Assembly (NCBI GenBank): GCA_002162985.1
Contig: MAAD01000059.1
Coordinates: forward strand, 1-40,117
Reading direction: 5' to 3'
DNA: 40,117 nucleotides
From: Bermanella sp. 47_1433_sub80_T6
GTDB taxonomy: Bacteria > Pseudomonadota > Gammaproteobacteria > Pseudomonadales > Oceanobacteraceae
Part shown: piece by piece, positions 8,368 to 20,407 of the stretch
How the letters are laid out: every line of letters starts with the position of its first letter
Position numbering within the stretch: the first letter of the stretch is position 1
Program-made: the position numbers and the translations under genes
The notes under the pieces: model-generated
What the model was told of the DNA's origin: nothing
The model's input: only the letters and a program-made list of their open reading frames with translations
Databases searched by the model: none

Positions 8368-9027
8368 GTGAAACGCATTACAATTTTTCTACTTAGCCTT
8401 TTGGTAATTTTCCCGGTACTCGCCGAAAAACGCTATGTCAGCGACGTACTCATTATCAATCTGCGTACTGGCCCAGGCAATGATTTCAGAATATTAAAGG
8501 GTTTAAAAAGTGGTACCCACCTTGAATTCCTGGAAGAAGATATCGATAAAAAATTCTCTAAAGTTAAAACCGATAAAGGCCTGGAAGGCTGGGTACCCAC
8601 TCGCTTCATGCTAAAAGAACCCATCTCGTTCGAAAAATTAATTCTGGCACAACGTGAATTAGATAAAACCAAGCAGGACTTGAGCGAACTGCAAGCAAAA
8701 TACAGTGCATCCAAGAAACAGCTGGCCACCAACAAACGTGACAACAAGTCATTAAGCAAAGACAAGAAAAAGCAAGCCAAAGAGCTGGCTCACATTAAAA
8801 AGGTCAGCGCTAATGCCATTAACCTGGACAGTAAAAACCAGCAGCTTATGGAACAAGGGGAGCAACTAAAGATCACCGTTGACACCTTAAGAGCCGACAA
8901 TGAACGCCTGCAAAGCAGCAAGGATTTAAACTATATATTGCTGGGCGGCTTGTTAATTTTATTAGGTTTATTTTTGGGCTGGTTACTGCCTAAAATCTCC
9001 GGCAAACGCGCCGACGGCTGGGCTTAA
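8368..9027 (+). CDS. SH3-domain, coiled-coil membrane protein (YgiM/TIGR04211-like)
   Basis: 219-residue protein built as: Sec signal (residues 1-19, MKRITIFLLSLLVIFPVLA); bacterial SH3 domain (about 22-90, with INLRTGPGNDFRILKGLKSG and GLEGWVPTRFML); a Lys/Glu/Gln-rich coiled coil (about 95-180); and a C-terminal membrane helix (about 188-206) ending in a short basic tail. This is the layout of the YgiM family, thought to act in the periplasm near the cell wall, but its function is unproven. The start is GTG at 8368 with AGGGA 8 bases upstream. It is followed by a hairpin terminator at 9038. Confidence 0.88.
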   Translation: MKRITIFLLSLLVIFPVLAEKRYVSDVLIINLRTGPGNDFRILKGLKSGTHLEFLEEDIDKKFSKVKTDKGLEGWVPTRFMLKEPISFEKLILAQRELDKTKQDLSELQAKYSASKKQLATNKRDNKSLSKDKKKQAKELAHIKKVSANAINLDSKNQQLMEQGEQLKITVDTLRADNERLQSSKDLNYILLGGLLILLGLFLGWLLPKISGKRADGWA

Positions 9028-9037
9028 GCCTCTTTAA

Positions 9038-9068
9038 GGAGAAGCTTGCTTCTCCATCTTCTTTTTTC
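9038..9068 (+). terminator. Rho-independent terminator after the SH3 gene
   Basis: Stem GGAGAAG / CTTCTCC (7 bp, loop CTTG) followed by a pyrimidine tract ATCTTCTTTTTT. It lies 10 bp after the SH3-protein stop and before the cyclophilin start at 9087, so it separates the two genes, although some read-through is possible. Confidence 0.7.
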
Positions 9069-9086
9069 CTATTATTTGGAGCTCTC

Positions 9087-9674
9087 ATGCGCGTTTTTTT
9101 TCTTGCACTAATGGTATTTTTCAGCGGCCTCTCCCATGCGCAAGACCCAGCCATACCCGCCGCCGAAGTGGCTAAGCCTTACGTCACGGTTATGACCACT
9201 CAGGGGGACTTTGTACTTGAATTGCACCCCGAAAAGGCCCCCATTACCGTGGCTAACTTTTTAGCTTACATTAAAGACGGCTATTACAAGGGCACCATTT
9301 TTCACCGTGTTATTAAAGACTTTATGATTCAAGGGGGCGGTTTTACCGAGTCCATGAATCGCAAGAGCACCATGGAGCAGATTAAAAACGAAGCAGATAA
9401 TGGCCTGTTTAATAATCGTGGCGCCATCACTATGGCGCGCACCGCTAAGGTAGACAGTGCCACCAGCCAGTTTTTTATCAACTTGAAAAATAATTACTTT
9501 TTAAATCATGGCCACAGAGACTTTGGTTATGCGGTATTTGGTAATGTGATTAGCGGTATGAACGTGGTGGATGCCATTGGCCTGGTAGACACCGGCCGAG
9601 TTAAAGGTATGGGAGATGTACCATTAAAGCCCATTATTATTGTTGACGTTATTGTTAGCTATACTAAACCATAA
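9087..9674 (+). CDS. Periplasmic peptidyl-prolyl cis-trans isomerase (cyclophilin)
   Basis: Catalyses cis-trans isomerisation of proline peptide bonds, helping protein folding. The 195-residue protein has a Sec signal (MRVFFLALMVFFSGLSHA) and then one cyclophilin domain. It includes FHRVIKDFMIQGG with the catalytic Arg, MARTAKVDSATSQFFINLKNN and a Phe-Gly core (DFGYAVFGNV). The signal peptide makes it a PpiA-type periplasmic enzyme rather than cytoplasmic PpiB. ATG 9087 is preceded by TTGGAG. It ends 66 bp before mnmC, with an intergenic hairpin between them. Confidence 0.92.
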   Translation: MRVFFLALMVFFSGLSHAQDPAIPAAEVAKPYVTVMTTQGDFVLELHPEKAPITVANFLAYIKDGYYKGTIFHRVIKDFMIQGGGFTESMNRKSTMEQIKNEADNGLFNNRGAITMARTAKVDSATSQFFINLKNNYFLNHGHRDFGYAVFGNVISGMNVVDAIGLVDTGRVKGMGDVPLKPIIIVDVIVSYTKP

Positions 9675-9685
9675 CCCGCTCTTCC

Positions 9686-9716
9686 CCGGTAAGGATACAT
9701 TTTCACCCCTTGCCGG
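9686..9716. other. Hairpin between cyclophilin gene and mnmC
   Basis: CCGGTAAGG pairs with CCTTGCCGG (9 bp including one G-U) around a 13-base loop. No T tract follows, so it may be a weak terminator, an mRNA-processing structure or a chance stem in this 66-bp gap. Confidence 0.35.
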
Positions 9717-9740
9717 CAACTCGTCCTTTAGAACTCCCCT

Positions 9741-11711
9741 ATGATGAAACCAGCTCAAATCCATTGGTCCGACGGCATTCCATTTTCTGAGGACTTCCAA
9801 GATTACTATTTCTCCAAACTCAGCGGCGTAAGCGAAACCCGCTATGTATTCCTTGAAAACAGCCAACTGCCACAAAGATGGCACTCACTCAAGGAAGGTC
9901 ACTTTAGTATTTGTGAAACCGGCTTTGGCACGGGGTTAAATTTCTTATGCACTTGGCAGTCATGGCTACAAAACAGCCAAAGCCACGAGCAACTGCATTT
10001 CATCAGTGTGGAAAAACACCCTATAACAAAGTGCGACCTGACCAAAATACTTGAAACATGGCCAGAGTTTTCCGACCTAAGCAGCCAGTTATTGAATCAA
10101 TACCCGCCCATGGTCCCTGGCTGGCATACCCTGCATTTTCAGCCAGACCCACAGAGTGGCACCATCACCCTACAACTTTTTTTTGGTGATATAGAAAGCT
10201 GGCTACCGCAAATTCAAGGGCCCGTAGACGCCTGGTTTTTAGATGGTTTTGCCCCCGTCAAAAACCCCGACATGTGGCACGATTCGTTATTTTTACACAT
10301 GGCCCGACTCACCAAAGCTCAAGGCACGGTGGCCACCTTCAGTGCCGCCAGCCAGGTTAAACGCAGCTTAAAAGCCGCCGGTTTTAGCGTGCAGAAGGTC
10401 GCAGGTTTTGGTAAAAAACGGGAAATGGGCAAAGCCGTTCAAACCTTTAGTAGTGGCCCGCAAGCCCCTTTTTATATCGACAATAAACCCTGGTTTGAAA
10501 GCCCGTTACTGACAATTGATAATTCTCAAGAGAATACAGCCATCATCATCGGCGGCGGCATCTCCGGATGCAGCACCGCCCATGCGCTAGCTAAACGAGG
10601 CTGGAAAGTTAAGATACTGGAGCAACATTCTTCACTTGCTACTGAGGCCTCGGGCAACACTCAAGGGGTGTTATACGCCAAATTATCCACCAACCTAAAC
10701 CCCCATAGCCAGTTTTACCTAGCCGGCTACTTGTACAGCTTAAACTTGCTTAAGTCCCAACTGAACAGGCAACACTGGGATGATTGCGGGGTATTGCAAC
10801 TGGCCTTGAATGACAAGGAATTTGCCCGCCAGCAATCCTTCCTTAAAAATAATGAGCTAAGCGATATTATCGTGGCGGTAAATCGGCAGCAGGCCAGCGA
10901 AATTGCTGGCATTAACATTGAACACCCAGGACTATTTTTTAAAGATGGCAGCTGGGTTTATCCAAAATATTGGTGTGAAAAACTGGTGCAACATAAAAAC
11001 ATCGAAGTTTGCTACAACACCCATATTAAAGACCTTAACCAAACATCAGATAAAACATGGCAGGCCCAGTCCAGTGAGAATCAGGTTTTTAATGCCAAGG
11101 TAGTGGTGGTTTGCAGTGCCCTGCAAAGCTTAAAATTTGATATGTTGAATTTTCTGCCCCTTAAGGGCATACCCGGGCAAGTGAGCCAGGTTGACGCCGA
11201 GCAGTTAAAACTGGATACCATTTTATGTGGCTCCAATTACGTAGCCCCTACCCTGGATGGCAAACTCAGTTTTGGCGCCACCTTTAGGGTCAACAGCGCT
11301 AACCTTAGTGAAACGGAAGCGGATCACGTAAAAAATCTAGACAATCTAAAACACAGTTTCCCAGGCGTAGCCCAACAACTAACAGGAACAGAGACAATAT
11401 CGGGGCGCACCTCGGTACGCTGTACTACACAAGACTACACCCCTATTGCAGGCCCAATTTGTGATAGCAGAAAATTTAACACAGAATTTAGTGAGCTGAG
11501 TAAAAACAAAAAATGGCGCTTTTTTAAATCGGCACCCTTTTTAAATGGTTTGTATGTGAACCTGGGACATGGCTCCAGAGGGTTAACGTCTGCCCCCATA
11601 TGCGCCGAGCTGGTGGCTGCCCAAATAAATAATGAGCCTTGGCCCATGGCCAAAAAACTGGCTCACATAGTGAACCCCAACCGGTTTTTAGTGAAAGGGT
11701 TAATCAACTAA
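9741..11711 (+). CDS. mnmC: Bifunctional tRNA mnm5s2U biosynthesis protein MnmC
   Basis: Carries out the last two steps of mnm5s2U34 formation in tRNAs for Glu, Lys and Gln. The FAD-dependent C-terminal domain removes carboxymethyl from cmnm5U, and the SAM-dependent N-terminal domain methylates the resulting nm5U. The 656-residue protein shows the methyltransferase motif GFGTGLNF at 61-68 and DAWFLDGFAPVKNPDMW near 163-179. A linker follows, then the FAD dinucleotide motif IIIGGGISGCSTAHALAKRGW from about residue 268. Late blocks such as SGRTSVRCTTQDYTPIAGP and NLGHGSRGLTSAP are typical of the oxidase domain. Both domains appear complete. Two adjacent ATGs (9741, 9744) could start translation. 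Confidence 0.95.
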   Translation: MMKPAQIHWSDGIPFSEDFQDYYFSKLSGVSETRYVFLENSQLPQRWHSLKEGHFSICETGFGTGLNFLCTWQSWLQNSQSHEQLHFISVEKHPITKCDLTKILETWPEFSDLSSQLLNQYPPMVPGWHTLHFQPDPQSGTITLQLFFGDIESWLPQIQGPVDAWFLDGFAPVKNPDMWHDSLFLHMARLTKAQGTVATFSAASQVKRSLKAAGFSVQKVAGFGKKREMGKAVQTFSSGPQAPFYIDNKPWFESPLLTIDNSQENTAIIIGGGISGCSTAHALAKRGWKVKILEQHSSLATEASGNTQGVLYAKLSTNLNPHSQFYLAGYLYSLNLLKSQLNRQHWDDCGVLQLALNDKEFARQQSFLKNNELSDIIVAVNRQQASEIAGINIEHPGLFFKDGSWVYPKYWCEKLVQHKNIEVCYNTHIKDLNQTSDKTWQAQSSENQVFNAKVVVVCSALQSLKFDMLNFLPLKGIPGQVSQVDAEQLKLDTILCGSNYVAPTLDGKLSFGATFRVNSANLSETEADHVKNLDNLKHSFPGVAQQLTGTETISGRTSVRCTTQDYTPIAGPICDSRKFNTEFSELSKNKKWRFFKSAPFLNGLYVNLGHGSRGLTSAPICAELVAAQINNEPWPMAKKLAHIVNPNRFLVKGLIN

Positions 11712-11746
11712 CCACGATGTAGTGATGCCTGCCTTGAAAAACAGGG

Positions 11747-11956
11747 TTAGTCGTTGGCCGCCTGATCACGGCCGTAGGGGCATTTAGGCAATACGTAGTT
11801 TTTTGCTGCGAAGCGGTTTTTACGAATGGCTCGCATCACCTCTTCAATTTGCCGGCATTGCTCACGGGTTTGAGCCAATTGCGCCTGCAACTCATCGGTA
11901 CATGAGAACAAATCTTTTATTACTTTACGAAACTTATAGTCTTGCAGGTGAACCAT
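11747..11956 (-). CDS. Small coiled, basic protein of unknown function
   Basis: The longest frame begins at 11971, but its first codons (ATGGGGGAGGGAAGC) form an excellent Shine-Dalgarno for the second ATG at 11954-11956. The shorter 69-residue form beginning MVHLQDYKFRK is therefore preferred. The middle is a likely helix or coiled coil (TDELQAQLAQTREQCRQIEEVMRAIRK), and the end is basic with one Cys in LPKCPYGRD. No membrane segment and no family I recognise. It is the last gene of the minus-strand run from gntR and converges on mnmC, leaving 35 bp between them. Confidence 0.5.
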   Translation of the reverse strand: MVHLQDYKFRKVIKDLFSCTDELQAQLAQTREQCRQIEEVMRAIRKNRFAAKNYVLPKCPYGRDQAAND

Positions 11957-12134
11957 GCTTCCCTCCCCCATACACTCATATTAAAGCCAATCTTTGGCCA
12001 AGTGCTTATATTCAGGTTAGTCTTGAAATAGGGGGAGGCGCCAGCATGAAGAACGAATTGAGCTAAAAGAATAAAAAAAACTCAGTTTTGAGTATTATGC
12101 AATCAAATATCGGCAATGGACATGCCGAGTCTTA

Positions 12135-12380
12135 TTATAGAAACTGCCCTAGTTCTTCCTTAAGCATCAAGCCCGCAGATTGACTGTCATGATCAAATAC
12201 AATGAGCACCTGACCCTGTTTAATTTGCGCCATGACCTGCTCACATTTATCATCAAACGACACCTCTATCAATCCATAATCTGTGCCTTCGCGGTTAATG
12301 AACTCCTCTAACACCCCATGCAGAGCGTCTTTACTGAGCTTTTGATAAGGGATTAGGGTGTATTGATCAGAGTCGGACAT
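12135..12380 (-). CDS. yheU: UPF0270 (YheU-like) small protein
   Basis: 81-residue protein with the YheU signature: LIPYQKLSKDALHGVLEEFINREGTDYG compares directly with the E. coli LIPWQDLSPETLENLIESF..REGTDYG block. The second half (QVMAQIKQGQVLIVFDHDSQSAG) is also of that family. Crystal structures exist for the family but no function is known. ATG start at 12378-12380, with a weak purine stretch upstream. It sits 36 bp after the unknown 12417-12857 gene on the same strand. Confidence 0.82.
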   Translation of the reverse strand: MSDSDQYTLIPYQKLSKDALHGVLEEFINREGTDYGLIEVSFDDKCEQVMAQIKQGQVLIVFDHDSQSAGLMLKEELGQFL

Positions 12381-12416
12381 GGCTTGCTCATTATTCTACA
12401 AGGGTATTTGGCGAGT

Positions 12417-12857
12417 TTATTTCAGGAAGGCCGCTTCGCGTTCCCATTCACACTTCACCCTAAGATCGCCGCTATTGGGCACATGGCAACCCACATTGGT
12501 GGGCTCCCAGTTAAAGGTGTGTTTTCCACTTAATTCCGTTTCCAGGTGCACGGTGGCACTCACCCAGTACATTTGCTTGAGCAAATCTTCAAATTTTTGC
12601 ATCCACAATTCCCACTCATATTCTACCGCACGATAAGATGCGCCAAAGTGAATCACCTGGGTGTGGTATGAGCCACTAAAGATATCCAGGCCAGGCAAAG
12701 TAAACATGTCACCACACAAGAATGGCGAGGTAGCATCAAACGATTGGGGTAGGTCTAACAAGCAGGCGCTGTTCACCATACGACGCTGCTGAGCATCCAG
12801 CTCGGGGGTCATGGCAATGTCTTTTATGATGCCGTAAACAATTGATTCCTGATCCAC
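12417..12857 (-). CDS. Hypothetical cytosolic protein
   Basis: 146-residue protein with no signal or membrane segment. It is rich in aromatic residues (FGASYRAVEYEWELWMQKF; HTFNWEPTN) and has four scattered Cys. The start is GTG at 12855-12857, supported by AAGGA 9 bases upstream; no better ATG exists in frame. The alternating hydrophobic pattern after residue 85 (WVSATVHLETELSG and DLRVKCEWE) suggests beta strands. I do not recognise a family. It lies between the transglycosylase lipoprotein and yheU on the same strand and is probably part of that transcript. Confidence 0.6.
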   Translation of the reverse strand: MDQESIVYGIIKDIAMTPELDAQQRRMVNSACLLDLPQSFDATSPFLCGDMFTLPGLDIFSGSYHTQVIHFGASYRAVEYEWELWMQKFEDLLKQMYWVSATVHLETELSGKHTFNWEPTNVGCHVPNSGDLRVKCEWEREAAFLK

Positions 12858-12947
12858 CAGGAGGTCCTTCTACAATTTATATTAGGTGCAAATTAATGTT
12901 AACCGCAAAACACACTGCTTTATGTGACCGCTTGCTGTTTCCTGGCA

Positions 12948-15672
<2,725 letters not shown>

Positions 15673-15709
15673 TTATGTAACGCTATTTTTTACAGCTATT
15701 TAATTAAAG

Positions 15710-16837
15710 CTATTTGTTGATAGATATATGTTTTCGGGTAAATTCACGAACGCGATTGCGATAATGCTCCAAGGTTTGAGGCGTCAAAGCACTGTGGCTT
15801 TCATCATATAGGGAAGCATTAAAATTCCGTGCAAATACCAGTGCCACTTCCGACATGGCATCAAACGCTTCCATGGGGTTTTGCGGGCCAGGCAAGCTCA
15901 TGAACAAACTTATGCCCGGGGTGGACATCACGTCCATAATATCTAAATCAAAGATACCGGGTTGCAACGCATTTACCACGCTGAATTGAATTTTTCCTTG
16001 CGCATTAGCTTGCTCAAACCGATGAAAAATATCCATCTCACCATGGCGCATGTCGCATGCCTTAAATACCTGCAATAAATCCTCGCCTTTCAATAGCGGC
16101 TCATCATCTTTTAAAACATTAATCACAATAATTTCTTGAGCGGCGGCGCGCTCCGCCAACTTTTCTCCCACCACTTGGGGAGTTATGGTACTGGCCGACT
16201 GTTCACCAGCAGCATGATCTTCGCCCACTGCTGGGGTTTGAGCATCGGAAAATAGTGGATCAAAATCGGGTTCACCGGCACGGGCGGTGATGGGTTCGTC
16301 TTGCAAGGTTTGCTGTACAAACTCAGGCAGGTGCAACTCATGTTGCTTAGGCGGATTAGGGGCCACCTCGCTGCCCAGCTCCACTGGTTCCATTAACACA
16401 GGCACCGCTTGCTGATCTTCCAGTAATGACTCTATTTCTTGCAGAGGGTCTACTGGCGTGTGAGCACCATCCACTTTAGGTTCAGCCTTTGATACGGCCA
16501 CTTGTTGGGGTTTAGCGACCCGCAGCGGCTTTTTTTCGTCAGGGGCTACATGAATATCAACCAGAGCTGAATCATCTATTTGATCATTGGCCAGCTTTTC
16601 ATCCACCACCCTGCTTAAGAAATCACTTTGCAGCAAGTCATCTGCAATTTCCAACTCATCATAATCGGCACTACTGTACTCGACGGTGGACTCCGAGGTC
16701 TCGTCGCCCAAGATGTCGATATTATTATCCAGCTGGTTGTTACGTGAATCACGTACCCGTTTAATGCCATCCCACACTATGAAGGTAATGACCACCAAAC
16801 CAACCACCAGGATAAAACTGTGTAAACTTATATCCAT
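15710..16837 (-). CDS. zipA: Cell division protein ZipA
   Basis: Membrane anchor that tethers FtsZ to the inner membrane at the division site. The 375-residue protein has an N-terminal membrane helix (about 6-24, FILVVGLVVITFIVWDG), a short basic patch (KRVRDSRNN), and a long acidic, Pro/Gln-rich flexible linker (about 40-230). The C-terminal FtsZ-binding domain (about 235-375) contains EIIVINVLKDDEPLLKGEDLL, GEMDIFHRF, GISLFMSLPGPQNPMEAF and ALTPQTLEHYRNRVREF. ATG start at 16835-16837, 62 bp after smc. The smc-zipA-ligA order is that of Pseudomonas. Confidence 0.93.
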   Translation of the reverse strand: MDISLHSFILVVGLVVITFIVWDGIKRVRDSRNNQLDNNIDILGDETSESTVEYSSADYDELEIADDLLQSDFLSRVVDEKLANDQIDDSALVDIHVAPDEKKPLRVAKPQQVAVSKAEPKVDGAHTPVDPLQEIESLLEDQQAVPVLMEPVELGSEVAPNPPKQHELHLPEFVQQTLQDEPITARAGEPDFDPLFSDAQTPAVGEDHAAGEQSASTITPQVVGEKLAERAAAQEIIVINVLKDDEPLLKGEDLLQVFKACDMRHGEMDIFHRFEQANAQGKIQFSVVNALQPGIFDLDIMDVMSTPGISLFMSLPGPQNPMEAFDAMSEVALVFARNFNASLYDESHSALTPQTLEHYRNRVREFTRKHISINK

Positions 16838-16899
16838 TGTGTTTTATTTAGTCTGTATATTGAATTTTCTATGGTTAATCAAAAGCCGAACAACCTAAA

Positions 16900-19800
16900 T
16901 TATTCGGTCATCTCTACCGCTTCTTCCACATTCACCGACACGATGCGTGACACACCCGGCTCATGCATGGTCACACCCATTAATTGATGGGCCATTTCCA
17001 TGGCAATCTTATTGTGAGAGATATAAATAAATTGCACTTTCTCAGACATAGCGTGTACCAAGCGTGCATATCGCTCAACGTTAGCATCGTCCAGAGGCGC
17101 ATCCACTTCATCTAGCATACAAAATGGCGCCGGCTTTAGCCTGAATATGGAGAACACCAACGCGATGGCCGTTAGCGCTTTTTCACCACCGGAAAGCAAA
17201 TGAATGGTACTGTTCTTTTTACCCGGTGGCCTGGCCATGATCGCCACACCCGTATCCAGTAAGTCATCACCGGTGAGCTCCAAATAAGCATGGCCGCCGC
17301 CAAACACCTTGGGAAACAATTCTTTTAGACCCATATTGATCTTATCGAAGGTTTCTTTAAAGCGGGTACGGGTTTCCTTATCTATCTTATGTATGGCATT
17401 TTCAAGGGTAGCCAGGGCTTTTTCCAAGTCCAGATTCTGCTTATCTAAATACTCTTTGCGTTCCGACTGGGTTTTAAATTCTTCGATGGCCGCCAGGTTA
17501 ATGGCCCCCAAGCGAGTGATACGCTGCTGAATTTGCTCAAGCTGAGCCTGACACGCTTCGATACTGGCTTCATCGGACAAGCCTTCCAACACCTCTTGTA
17601 GCTGCAGTTTTTGCTCAGCCAATTGCTCTTCGATACCACCGCGACGAGTATGAATGGTTTGATACTGCATGCGGCTTTGCTCAAGCTTGGAGCGAATGGC
17701 CTGAGCAGCCTGTTCGATGTTGTGACGCTTTTGTTCAATTTCACGAATCTCGGATTCCAGCAATTCTTTTTTACTGCGAGAATTTTTCATGAGGGTCTCA
17801 ACGTCCAGACGCTGAGTCATCATTTCTTCATACTGAAGCTTCAGCTCTTCAACCGGACTGTCCCCTTCATTTTGCTGTTCTACAAGCTGAGTTTGGCGTT
17901 CATCCAGTTTTTGCTTTTGCTGGTCGTGGCGCACCATGGCATCGGCTAAAGACTGCTTCTGATAACTAAGGGTTTGCACTTTTAGCTGCTGCTGGTGAGC
18001 ATGGTCTTTTTGATGGCGAGCCTGTTGGCGAGCATTATCCAGCGCTTCGCGATTTTGATCTCGTTGATGCAATAGGTCTTCGCGTTGTGCGGTGAAGGCT
18101 TCCATGTCTTGCATGGCAGTTTGCCAGGTTAAACGAGTTTCCTGCAGACTTTCTTGTTCGCTGTCTTTTTGTTCTTTTTGCTCGTTGATCTCGCCAAGCA
18201 ACTGATTGCGACGATTTAGTTGCTGCTCTAGCTGTACTTTTTCAGCATGAATGGTGGATTTATGATCCGACAATTGCTGGGCGGCCTGAGTCACTTCACG
18301 CTGACCATTATCGCGTTGTTGCTCGAGGGTATTGATGCGCAAAGACGCTGCCTCTAAATCGGCATCCAATTCTTCTACCAAGGCATCAAGGTCATCTTCT
18401 TTTTCAATTAATTCTGTTAATTCTTGTTTACGGGCCAATACACCGGCCTGGTCCTCACCTGAACGTTTTACTCGAATCCAGCTTTTACCCAACCAGATAC
18501 CATCTCGGGTGATAATGCTTTCATCATCATTTAGGCTGTCGCGCATTTGCATGGCGCCATTTAAATCGTCGCTAGTACGTACTAGATTTAACCAGGGCGC
18601 ACTTAAGCCTCTCACTTTTTGAGCAAGGGATTGTGGCGGCGCTGTATTTTGCCCGCTGTTGTCCATGAGGGTAATTTGCCCCTGAGATAACTGCTGCAAA
18701 CGCTGGGCATATTGATCGATGGAGGGTAATACAACGGCCTGTAGTTGCTCGGCTAAAATAGTCTCCACCGCCGTTTCCCAGCCAGCGTCCACACTAAGCT
18801 GATCTGCCAGGCGTGGCATTTGATGTAACTGATGACTTTGCAACCAGCGGCCGGTTTCACCGTCTGTTCCCAATGCGGCTTGCTGCAAGGCTTCCAATGA
18901 AGCCTTGCGACCCATGACAGTTTGTAATTGGCTGCGCGATTCATTAAGTTGCACACTTAATTGCTGCTGCTGCTCACGGCTGCTTTCCAGTTGAGTTTGA
19001 TATTGGGCAACATCCTGCATCTGTTGTTCAAGCTGCAGTTCTTTTTCACCCAGCTCTTCATCCAGCATGGCCAGCTGCTCTTCAGCTTCATCGCCGATAT
19101 GCAATTCTTCCAGTTCATTTTGCAAGCGCACCAGGCGTTGCTGAACACGGGTGATGTTCTGCTCATACTGTTGAATTTGTGACTGACTTACGTCGGCGAT
19201 GCGTTGCGGCTCGGCCGATTGTTCGTTAAAGGTATCCCATGCCAATTGCCAATTTTGCATGGCTTCTTCGGCGGTCATTAAATGCTCCTGACCGGATTCT
19301 TCCTGAGCGTTGAGTAGCTCAGACTCCGGCTCCAGGGCCATCAGCTCTTCTTCCAGCGTCTCCAGAGTTTGCGCATCTTCTTCTTTTTGCATGGCCAGCT
19401 CTTCAAAAGACTGAGCCAACTCTTGTAAATCGCCGTCCAGCTGCAAAGAACGCTGACTTTGGAACTGAATATTTTGTTCCATACGCCCAAGACTGCCGCC
19501 CAACTCATAAAATTGAGCCTGGATTTTTTCAAATTCATCGGTTAAATCCACCAGCAATATGCGTTTTTCTTCCACGCTGGTATCGTCTTGCACTTGGTTG
19601 GTAACCACTTCCTCTAAGGACAATTCCTGTTCGGCAATGACCTGATTAATCTGGCTTAACTCGGTGTCCATGGTGCGCCAGCGCATGGCCAGCAGTTGCG
19701 CACGGGTTTGTCTTTCGTCTTGCTTGAAGGCGGTATATTTTTGCGCGGCATCGGCCTGGCGTTGCAGGCGATTGATTTGTCGACCCAGCTCTTCACGAAT

Positions 19801-20388
19801 ATCGCTTAGGCGTTCGAGGTTTTCGTTGGTGCGGCGAATTCGGTTTTCGGTTTCACGGCGGCGTTCCTTGTATTTGGAAATACCAGCGGCTTCTTCGATA
19901 AATACTCGCAGTTCTTCAGGCTTGGATTCAATTAACTTGGAAATCATGCCCTGCTCGATGATGGCATAACTTCTTGGGCCTAGGCCTGTGCCCAGGAACA
20001 AGTCGGTAATATCGCGGCGACGACACTTAGTGCCGTTTAAATAATAAGTAGACTGCCCATCTCTAGTCACTTTACGTTTCAGGGATATCTCAGAATACTG
20101 AGCGTACTCCCCCGCCAGTTTGCCTTCGCTGTTATCAAATACTAATTCAACCGTGGTTTGACCCACGGGTTTGCGGCCCACAGAGCCATTGAATATAACA
20201 TCTGTCATGGAGTCGCCACGCAGATTTTTGGCGGAACTTTCCCCCATTACCCAGCGCACCGCATCGATGGTATTGGATTTACCACAGCCGTTGGGACCCA
20301 CAATACAGGTTAGGTTAGTGGGAAATGGAATTTTGGTGGGATCAACAAAAGATTTGAATCCCGCCATTTTTATGGACTTGAGTCGCAC
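16900..20388 (-). CDS. smc: Chromosome segregation ATPase SMC
   Basis: ATPase of the SMC-ScpAB condensin that compacts DNA and extrudes loops. The 1162-residue protein has a Walker A GPNGCGKS at 31-38, then a coiled coil (about 170-500). The hinge (about 510-640) includes DAGWETAVETILAEQLQAVVLP and is followed by a second coiled coil. The C-terminal head carries the ABC signature LSGGEKALTAIAL and Walker B FCMLDEVDAPLDD. The start is GTG, which matches the family N-terminus MRLKxIKxAGFKSF and has AGGGG upstream; no ATG fits. It is 19 bp after the gntR-type gene. Its ScpA and ScpB partners are also in this window. Confidence 0.96.
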   Translation of the reverse strand: MRLKSIKMAGFKSFVDPTKIPFPTNLTCIVGPNGCGKSNTIDAVRWVMGESSAKNLRGDSMTDVIFNGSVGRKPVGQTTVELVFDNSEGKLAGEYAQYSEISLKRKVTRDGQSTYYLNGTKCRRRDITDLFLGTGLGPRSYAIIEQGMISKLIESKPEELRVFIEEAAGISKYKERRRETENRIRRTNENLERLSDIREELGRQINRLQRQADAAQKYTAFKQDERQTRAQLLAMRWRTMDTELSQINQVIAEQELSLEEVVTNQVQDDTSVEEKRILLVDLTDEFEKIQAQFYELGGSLGRMEQNIQFQSQRSLQLDGDLQELAQSFEELAMQKEEDAQTLETLEEELMALEPESELLNAQEESGQEHLMTAEEAMQNWQLAWDTFNEQSAEPQRIADVSQSQIQQYEQNITRVQQRLVRLQNELEELHIGDEAEEQLAMLDEELGEKELQLEQQMQDVAQYQTQLESSREQQQQLSVQLNESRSQLQTVMGRKASLEALQQAALGTDGETGRWLQSHQLHQMPRLADQLSVDAGWETAVETILAEQLQAVVLPSIDQYAQRLQQLSQGQITLMDNSGQNTAPPQSLAQKVRGLSAPWLNLVRTSDDLNGAMQMRDSLNDDESIITRDGIWLGKSWIRVKRSGEDQAGVLARKQELTELIEKEDDLDALVEELDADLEAASLRINTLEQQRDNGQREVTQAAQQLSDHKSTIHAEKVQLEQQLNRRNQLLGEINEQKEQKDSEQESLQETRLTWQTAMQDMEAFTAQREDLLHQRDQNREALDNARQQARHQKDHAHQQQLKVQTLSYQKQSLADAMVRHDQQKQKLDERQTQLVEQQNEGDSPVEELKLQYEEMMTQRLDVETLMKNSRSKKELLESEIREIEQKRHNIEQAAQAIRSKLEQSRMQYQTIHTRRGGIEEQLAEQKLQLQEVLEGLSDEASIEACQAQLEQIQQRITRLGAINLAAIEEFKTQSERKEYLDKQNLDLEKALATLENAIHKIDKETRTRFKETFDKINMGLKELFPKVFGGGHAYLELTGDDLLDTGVAIMARPPGKKNSTIHLLSGGEKALTAIALVFSIFRLKPAPFCMLDEVDAPLDDANVERYARLVHAMSEKVQFIYISHNKIAMEMAHQLMGVTMHEPGVSRIVSVNVEEAVEMTE

Positions 20389-20407
20389 ACTACGCCCCTT
20401 ATAATTA

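Noticed and set aside
11803-12066. 87-aa + strand ORF overlapping the small minus-strand gene at 11747-11956
   Set aside because: No Shine-Dalgarno, odd composition, and the opposing 69-aa frame has a strong ribosome-binding site and better context.
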